From: Zantedeschia hybrid cultivar
Lineage: Eukaryota; Streptophyta; Magnoliopsida; Alismatales; Araceae
Assembly (NCBI GenBank): GCA_030544215.1
Contig: JARZZO010000009.1
Span: 50,587,129 to 50,651,128, forward strand
Direction: 5' to 3'
Length of the DNA stretch: 64,000 bases
This document shows, piece by piece, positions 57,528 to 64,000 of the stretch. A program made the translations under genes and the position numbers. The number at the start of each line of letters is the position of its first letter. Positions within the stretch are counted from its first letter, which is position 1. Under the pieces are notes generated by a model. It saw only the letters and a program-made list of their open reading frames with translations, made no database searches and was not told where the DNA came from.

Positions 57528-58036
57528 GTCTTCAAAGACCTGGAATGAATTTTGAATTGGAATATTTGGAACCAGTCGGTCTTTGGAAGTATCAACTTTG
57601 CTGCTGTCTAGAAAGATCCGCAGGCTCCCAACAAGAATTGATTTTTTGGTCCTAGACCATTGTGCAGAAACTGCCTTTGATTTGAGCTGGGGATTTTGAC
57701 CTTTTTGAATATTTCCCCGGTATTGTCTTGAAGATGATGCAGCATGACTGTGAATAGTGCAGCAGCTGACTACTTGCGCTTAAGGTTTATAAGATATAAT
57801 CTCAAGTTGCATGAAGACCACCCCGAGGAAATTCGGAAAACCAATAATGGGAGGGAAGCTCCCGAATGCCACAGGTACCACCAGGTAGCCATAGCGAGCA
57901 TGGTTCTCGACCACCAGAGGGCCGAAGAAAACTTTCGATTCCATTGAGTCTCCTGTAATACAACAAAGAGATAATCAATAACTTCAAAGAATGGGTGCTA
58001 TCCTTGTTCTTCCGACGAGAAGATGAAGGGAGGACA
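57528..58036 (-). other. Leader of element 1 between primer site and gag
   Basis: About 500 bp with no conserved frame; the usual untranslated leader. Confidence 0.5.
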
Positions 58037-58055
58037 GGTCCCATCGGGCGTGCCA
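58037..58055 (-). other. Primer-binding site of element 1
   Basis: On the minus strand TGGCACGCCCGATGGGACC lies eight bases after the LTR end. It is similar to the site of element 3, supporting a shared Tat-clade primer tRNA. The tRNA was not identified. Confidence 0.75.
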
Positions 58056-58063
58056 AAAGAGAT

Positions 58064-61000
58064 TGTCGTACATTTTTTAGGAAAAATGCACTTGATCTTG
58101 ATTTTTTGATTTTGATTTTGATTTGTTATTTGTGCGCTCTGTCTTACTCAATCAGATGATTGCGTAGTTCTTCGATCCGATCCCGCTACCCATAAATGGA
58201 ATAGCGTTAATTACATCCTCCTAAGAGGAAAACCCTTGGTTAATCATCGGAAGAATAGAATAACACCCTTTGAAATGATATAAGTAAGATATACAAGATT
58301 GCATTTAAAAAATGAATGAATTTCAGTTTTTTATTTGAGAAGAAAACTCATTTTTTAGTTTAAACGTGAGTCTGCGCAAGACTTGATTTATTGATTTTTT
58401 ATTGATGGATGATGATGAGAGACATTTTTTAGTATTTTTGGCTTGATGTATGTGGATGCATTGAAGATTTGTTGAATTTTTATGTTTGGAAATGAGCATG
58501 AAGTTGAGTCTGCGTAAGGATGCGCAGACTCATTTGTTACCAATGAGAATGCTTGTCTTTATTATTTTGATTTTTGATTTGTAAGAGGAATGAAGATCTT
58601 TTTATGACATTTTGATTGAAGTAGATGACATTTTTTATCAAGGAAATCTAATAAACATTCCTTATTGTGTGTTTTTTTTTTTTTAGATTTGAGTGAAGAA
58701 GTTTTAGATTTGATTTGGAAGGTATGGAAAAGTATTTTTTATGTTTTCTTATTTGATTTGAGTGAAAGATGCTTCAAATACTTATACTTTTTATGTTTTG
58801 AATTTGTAGTTTTTTAGAGAATGAGCAAGGTTGAAGTGAGGCTTTTTTTAGGTATTTTTTATGTTTTGCAAAAGGGCAAATTTGAGTTTTATTTGATTTT
58901 TTATTTATAGAAAGTATTTTATTTTTATCTTGGGGTTTTTTGATTGAATTTCAAAGGAATTAGAGTTGAAAGATTTGGATTTTAGCAATTAGGGGTTGAG
59001 TCTGCGCAGGGTAGCACAGACTCATCTGTCACAAGCTTATTTTTTCAGTTTTTTAGGTAATTTTTAGGGAAAAGTTGTCATTTTTTTTTTGGGTTTTGAT
59101 TTGTGGAAAATATAGGGTTTATTCTTAAGATTTTGGTTTGATTTAATAGCAAAAATACCATATTTTTGGAATTTAAGGTTGAGTCTGCGCTATAGAGCGC
59201 TGACTCATTGTTTGTCGAAGTGTTTAGCATTTTTTTATATTTTTTGTGAAAGGAATTTTAAGCTTTTATTTAGGTTTTTGGCTTATATAAAGTATAAAGT
59301 TTTTATGTAAATTTTTGGGTTTAATTTGGTGAGAAATTAAGGTCAAAAGGGCTAATTTTGGGATTTCAGGGTTGAGTCTGCGCTGGGTAGCGCAGACTCA
59401 TTTGTCACCAGAGTGTTTTTTGTTATTTTATGCATTTTTTCAAGAACAACTTGGTGTTTTTATTTGATATTCTGATAGATAAGAATAAACTTGATTTTTA
59501 GAGGATTTTAGATCATCTTTTGGTGCTCGAGAAGTTACTTTTTAATTTTTTGTGAATTTCAGGGCTGAGTCTGTGCCAGGATGCGACTCGAGTCTGAACT
59601 GTGGATTTTTTTATTATGAGTTGTTTTATTGGATTTTTGGTGGAATAACTTGATTTTATGTTTTGTTTGGTGATGATTTACAGATTTGGAACTGCGGGCA
59701 TTATTTGGGAGCCAAGAGATGAGGTTTTGGCCTTGGGATTGATGCGCAGACTCAAGTTCAAAGAGGATTTTGGGTAAGATTCTTGAAAAGGTGGAACCTC
59801 CTGAGGTTGAGGGGGATTACAAGAGTTTCAAAGAGTTGGGGAGCTTCAAATATCAAGGAGAGAAGAAAAAATGAGTTTGAGTCTGCGCAAGGAGTGCGCA
59901 GACTCAGCTGAACTTATAATTTTGGTTTATTTTTAAAGAGATTTGGATCCTTTTGGTAAATGGATGTTTATTTAAATGACATGAAGTGTTTGATATATGA
60001 TTTCAAGTGGTTTGAGCAATTTGATTTATTGTTTAGTTGATTTTTTCATTTGAAATGAGCTTATGAAAGGTGTGCAGACTCAACTTGTGTTTGGAATTTT
60101 GTGTTTATTTAAAATATAAGATGGCTATCTTAAACCCTTTTTTGAATGAATTAACTTTAATTATTTGAGTTACTTGAACCATAAATGAGTCTATCAATCC
60201 ATGCAAGGCCTCTTTGACAATTTTGAGTTGAGTCTGCGTAAGGGTGCGCAGACTTAGAATAGTGGTGCAGACTCAAGTCTGAAATTTGATTTTTGAGTTT
60301 CCTGCACAGTTCAAGTTACAATTAAATCCATCAAGGGGTTAGTTTAAACCATTAAAGTTAGAATATGAAATCCGGAATGGAGAAAAACAGATTGTACCCC
60401 ATTCCCAATTGAATTTCCATGGTTATAGGTGTGCAGACTCAAAATCTGAGCATAATTTCAGGTTTATACCTCTTTCAACTTGAAGTGATCCAAGAATCAC
60501 CACAAATTTGGGGAGGATAACACTGAGAAATCTCAAAAGTTGAGTATGGCTACATGAGGCCTTTTCAAAGAGTGGTTCTTGTGTGGATTTCTTCAAATGA
60601 CATGATTTCTTCATGTTTATCTCATTCTTCTTGGGTCACTTTATAAAGCATTGAAACTGCTCAATATATTGATTCCAAGTTGAATTTCAACCTTTCATTA
60701 GGAAAACCCAATGAAAAGGTTTAAGATCTTTATGAAGGGTCATGGTCATGAAGGAACCCAAAGGACGAACTCCCTTAAAGGAATATGTAATGGCTAATGG
60801 ACCATAGGGATGGCTATAAAGGGGGGCGTGCCGAGCATCTAACCACTCACCCAATGGGTGCCCTTAATGCCTTCAAGATGCAAGAAAAACCCACAAGGGG
60901 AAATTCAAAGTATCTCTACATTTGGAGAGCAAGGAACTCCACCAATTTCCCTAGAGGATCACATGTAGCCATGAACCATAGAGGTGGCTATAAAGGGGGG

Positions 61001-63395
61001 TGTGCCGAGCATCCAACCATTCACCCAAAGGGTGCCCTTAATGCCTTCAAAATGAAAGGATTATCCACAGGGAATCACCCATTCTATTTCTACATTTGGG
61101 GAGCAAGGAACTCCACCAACTCATTGGGACTTCGGGACACATCATCTAAATGAACCTATAGAAATGGGAACACAAGAATGATGTTTTTTGTGTGAGGGCC
61201 CTGGATGGACTATCCAACATGAGATTGCTGGCACCCTTAGATCGGGACATCCTTGAAAAACATCGGAAAACATTTAAAAGCTTAAAACATATGGCAAACC
61301 TTCGAGTTGAAACATTAAGGGCTTCATAACCCAAAGTCCAATCCATTTAAGACCTTCATTGGGCCTCAAAGGGACAGCCCTAGGTCCAAGGAACCTTTGG
61401 ACAACTTGGGGGAGGATCAAAGAATCACCTCAAGCCCAAAAACCCACTTGGAAGAGGCACAGACTCAAAACCTGCAACTGGCGCTGAGTCTGCGCAGGGA
61501 GGCGCAGACTCAACACTGTAGCACCTGCAAACCCCAGACTCAGGCTGAAACCCGAATTTTCAGTGAAAAATGGGTTCAAATCTAACCCAAATGATGTAAA
61601 ATAAAGTATAAAAGATACAAGACCTAAAATATTTATTTAAAATATTTTAGATGCATTTCTTTAGGAAAATATCATGAAAACTTGAATATGAACATAAGAG
61701 AAACTTAGGCATACTTTTTATCTTTTCCATGGATCTCTCCTTCTTGGCTCCATGTTAGAGGGTTTCTACCCAAAGAAGCTCATCCTCAACTAGTGAGGGA
61801 ACCTTCTTGAGAACCTCTAGGGCCTAAACCCTTAGCCATTAAAGGAAAATGGTCCAAACAAAACCCATTTGGTTCCAACATGAAAACAGAAACTTAGATC
61901 TTAATATATATGAAACTTAGGGAATTTCTCTTGATGTTTGGCCTTGGGGGAATATCATCCATGGAAGGGATGTGCTCCTAAGGGTCATGGAAGGCCACGC
62001 CACCGTGAAAAAACCCCAAAACCAAAGATAAATAAATGAAAAATCAGTTTTCAGGAAATCTGGACAGCAAAGCACATTTTGGGTCATATCTCCACATTTA
62101 GGGTTTCAAGGTTTGAGGAGACCATTTCTATAAACTAGAAAGGCCCCTCTACCATCCCCATATGAAAAACACATGCTTTATGAAGGAAAAAATGACATAA
62201 AAGCAAGATAACCAGCGGATTCACAAAACAGACTCAGAAAATATGAACATTGCATTTCATTACTTTCAATCATCATGGATGAACATCAAGGGGGAGATAG
62301 AAGTTTCTATGAACATAAAAATGAAATAAAAATATTATAAGAAAGCAAGGAGATAGAAATAAACCCCTTCTTCACCCCCATTCTACCTTGGAGAGGGGAT
62401 GAGAAGGGAGAATGGCTCTTGATGCCTATAATCTTGCTCTCTTCTTCTCTAGCACTCTTCCTTTCTTTTTCTCTTCTACTCTAACTCTTTTTTCTCTCTT
62501 GGGATGCAGGAAATGGAGGGGAAGGAGGAGGGAGATGTTCTCCTCCAAGCTCTCTCACTTTTCTTCTTCTCTTTTCTATTTTTTGGGATTTTTGTCTCCA
62601 ACTTTTTCTTGTAGAAGATGGGGGTTCTTTTATAGATAAAGTTGGGTTACTTTTTGGGGGTATATTAGGCATCCATTAGCCTTAGATTAGGGATAAGAAA
62701 CCCCTCTTGAGAGCCCTCCAATGAGGCCACAACACTTGGAGAATCATGATTGACTTCTCCTTTTGCTTTTCACCTACCCTCTTCTAGAAGAATCTTGAAG
62801 GGGGGACCACTTGCTTTTCTTCTTATCCTCCTTTGGGAAGATTTGACCATGGGCCAAAGGGATAAGAATAGGTCATGGAGGGGACCATTTGGGCCCTTTT
62901 GAAGGCTGCCACGAAATTGGGCTTTGGCCTTTACTTTTTGGGCCCAAATTGGTCCTATTGGGCTTCTTTTGCTTGAGATAATGGGCCTAGGCCTGCCCTC
63001 TTGGATTTCTACATCATTTGGGCTGAAAGTAACTCCTTTTTGACTTCTTTGGCCTTACAAGAATGGGCGTGACAGCTGTCCATTAACTTTCTTCACTTGG
63101 GCTTTCTTTTGAAAAATTTCTTGGATCTCCTTTGCTTGAGATAATGGGTCCGGTTGCACCATTGGATTTATTCATCATTTGGGCCCTAGAGTGGCCCCTT
63201 TTTGATTCATTTGGCTTGCAAAATAGGCATGACTGCTGCCCATTAACCGTCTTCACTTGGGCTTTCTTTGAAAAATTGCTTGGACCTTTCTTGCTTGAAT
63301 TAATGGGCTCGGTTCTTCCTTTCAATTCTCTTTGATTTGGGCCTTCTTTGTTGATCTTTAGGCTCTTCTTCTTGTTCAATTTTTTGGTGACAACA
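58064..63395 (-). repeat. 5' LTR of element 1 (5.3 kb)
   Basis: It pairs with 4186-9511 over the full length, with scattered substitutions and small indels (a few percent by eye). The dyads are at matching places; the one near 59567 and the one at 59181 have decayed relative to the left copy. Confidence 0.93.
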
Positions 63396-63400
63396 CCCCT
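63396..63400. repeat. Target-site duplication of element 1 (right copy)
   Basis: CCCCT, identical to 4181-4185. Confidence 0.95.
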
Positions 63401-64000
63401 TCCATCATCAAAGACATAGAACCGTTGAGATAGATAAATATGAAACTGCTACATACAATTCAAAATCCAGCACATGGATTGGATCCTCACAAGGAGGATA
63501 TTCAAATCCAACCCGAAAATAATACAAAAAAAGTCAAAATAAATAACAAGATCAAAATTAATAGAAAGTGATGCAGCCAAGGCAATCGCAATCGAACTCC
63601 AGATGCGGAATCTGAGAACCAGCAAATGATCCAAAGCCGAGGGGATCCAAGAGGGAGTCAGAGGACTAGGGCGGAGACTCCTATAGGGAGAAGAAACCGT
63701 CAGGAAGGGTCTTGGGTCTTAGCCCAGGGGTACCATCTCTGATGGTTAAGTTAGTGACAGAATCATTTGTAATTCTATTGCACTAAGAGTGAGAGATGTG
63801 GGCTTAATCTTGTGTACCTTTTATGATGCGAGCAGTACTCCCTTTATAGTAGATAGATGAGAATGCTATTTCCGTGGCAGGTGATGTAGGACTATTCATA
63901 GGAGTTGAGATGAAATTCAAAGAATGCCCCAGACGTCCATAGGCCAATAGCCCATATTCCACCGGCTAAATAGGCTGGACCCGTCTCGGCCCAATAGGTG
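63401..64000 (-). other. Right flank, possible promoter/leader of an unclassified element
   Basis: Read on the minus strand there is a TATA-like CTATAAAGG at 63849-63841, followed by a stretch without a long frame that includes ACTAACTTAACCATCAGAG near 63735-63755, a text common in LTR leaders of plant Ty3/gypsy elements. This makes it a possible LTR or leader of a further element on the minus strand, into which element 1 jumped. No ends or coding region can be fixed inside the window. Confidence 0.3.

Larger units (their letters stand above)
4186..63395 (-). mobile_element. Element 1: giant Tat-clade Ty3/gypsy LTR retrotransposon (interrupted)
   Basis: Ends are TGTCGTACA...TGACAACA with a CCCCT duplication. 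The LTRs are 5,326 bp (left) and 5,332 bp (right). Minus orientation is shown by a primer-binding site beside the right LTR, a G-rich polypurine tract beside the left LTR, and gag-pro-RT-RNaseH-integrase running right to left. Two RNase H domains follow RT, typical of Tat-clade elements. A PMD gene lies antisense between integrase and the 3' LTR. After subtracting the insertion 25895-54776 the element is about 30.3 kb, above the roughly 25 kb I know for Ogre-type elements. Coding regions carry many stops and frameshifts, and the LTRs differ by a few percent by eye, so this is the oldest of the three insertions. Confidence 0.93.

Overview
The window is plant nuclear DNA made almost entirely of three LTR retrotransposons nested inside one another. 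The evidence is Ty3/gypsy polyproteins of the Tat and chromovirus clades, plant mobile domain (PMD) genes with short GT-AG introns, and a decayed chloroplast psbA fragment. I cannot name the species.

Layout. 1-4180 is a gene-poor, organelle-like flank carrying the psbA relic. Element 1 (4186-63395, minus strand, target-site duplication CCCCT) is a giant Tat-type element with 5.3-kb LTRs. Element 2 (25895-54771, minus strand, duplication TCATC) is a chromovirus inserted in the gag-pro region of element 1. Element 3 (27664-47169, plus strand, duplication GTGGT) is a 19.5-kb Tat-type element inserted in one LTR of element 2. 63401-64000 resumes the flank and looks like part of a further, unclassified element. 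Without its inserts element 1 is about 30.3 kb and element 2 about 9.4 kb. Coding decay and LTR divergence agree with the nesting order: element 1 is heavily broken, element 2 has four TAG stops and lost catalytic residues, and element 3 is nearly intact with LTRs about 99% identical by eye.

Both Tat elements carry extra genes in antisense, between integrase and the 3' LTR. Element 3 has an intact seven-exon PMD-type gene (39672-42535) and a second, DUF7745/PMD-like gene (43178-44563) with one in-frame TAG. Element 1 has one decayed PMD gene (11308-16270). These genes keep introns, which is possible because the introns lie antisense to the genomic RNA.

The most striking signal is a set of fixed-geometry dyads. 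Elements 2 and 3, from unrelated clades, share a 30-bp imperfect palindrome (consensus half-site AAARGCGTC, then exactly 10 variable bases, then the inverted half-site). I count more than 40 copies, with the spacer constant in every copy I measured. They cluster upstream of the LTR TATA box of element 3 and upstream of its antisense genes. Element 1 has its own dyad (GAGTCTGCGC, N6, GCGCAGACTC) in its LTRs, and half-sites in a 4 x 81-bp array directly in front of the TATA box of its antisense PMD gene. A protein-DNA recognition system linking retrotransposon LTRs with element-borne antisense genes is a plausible but untested reading.
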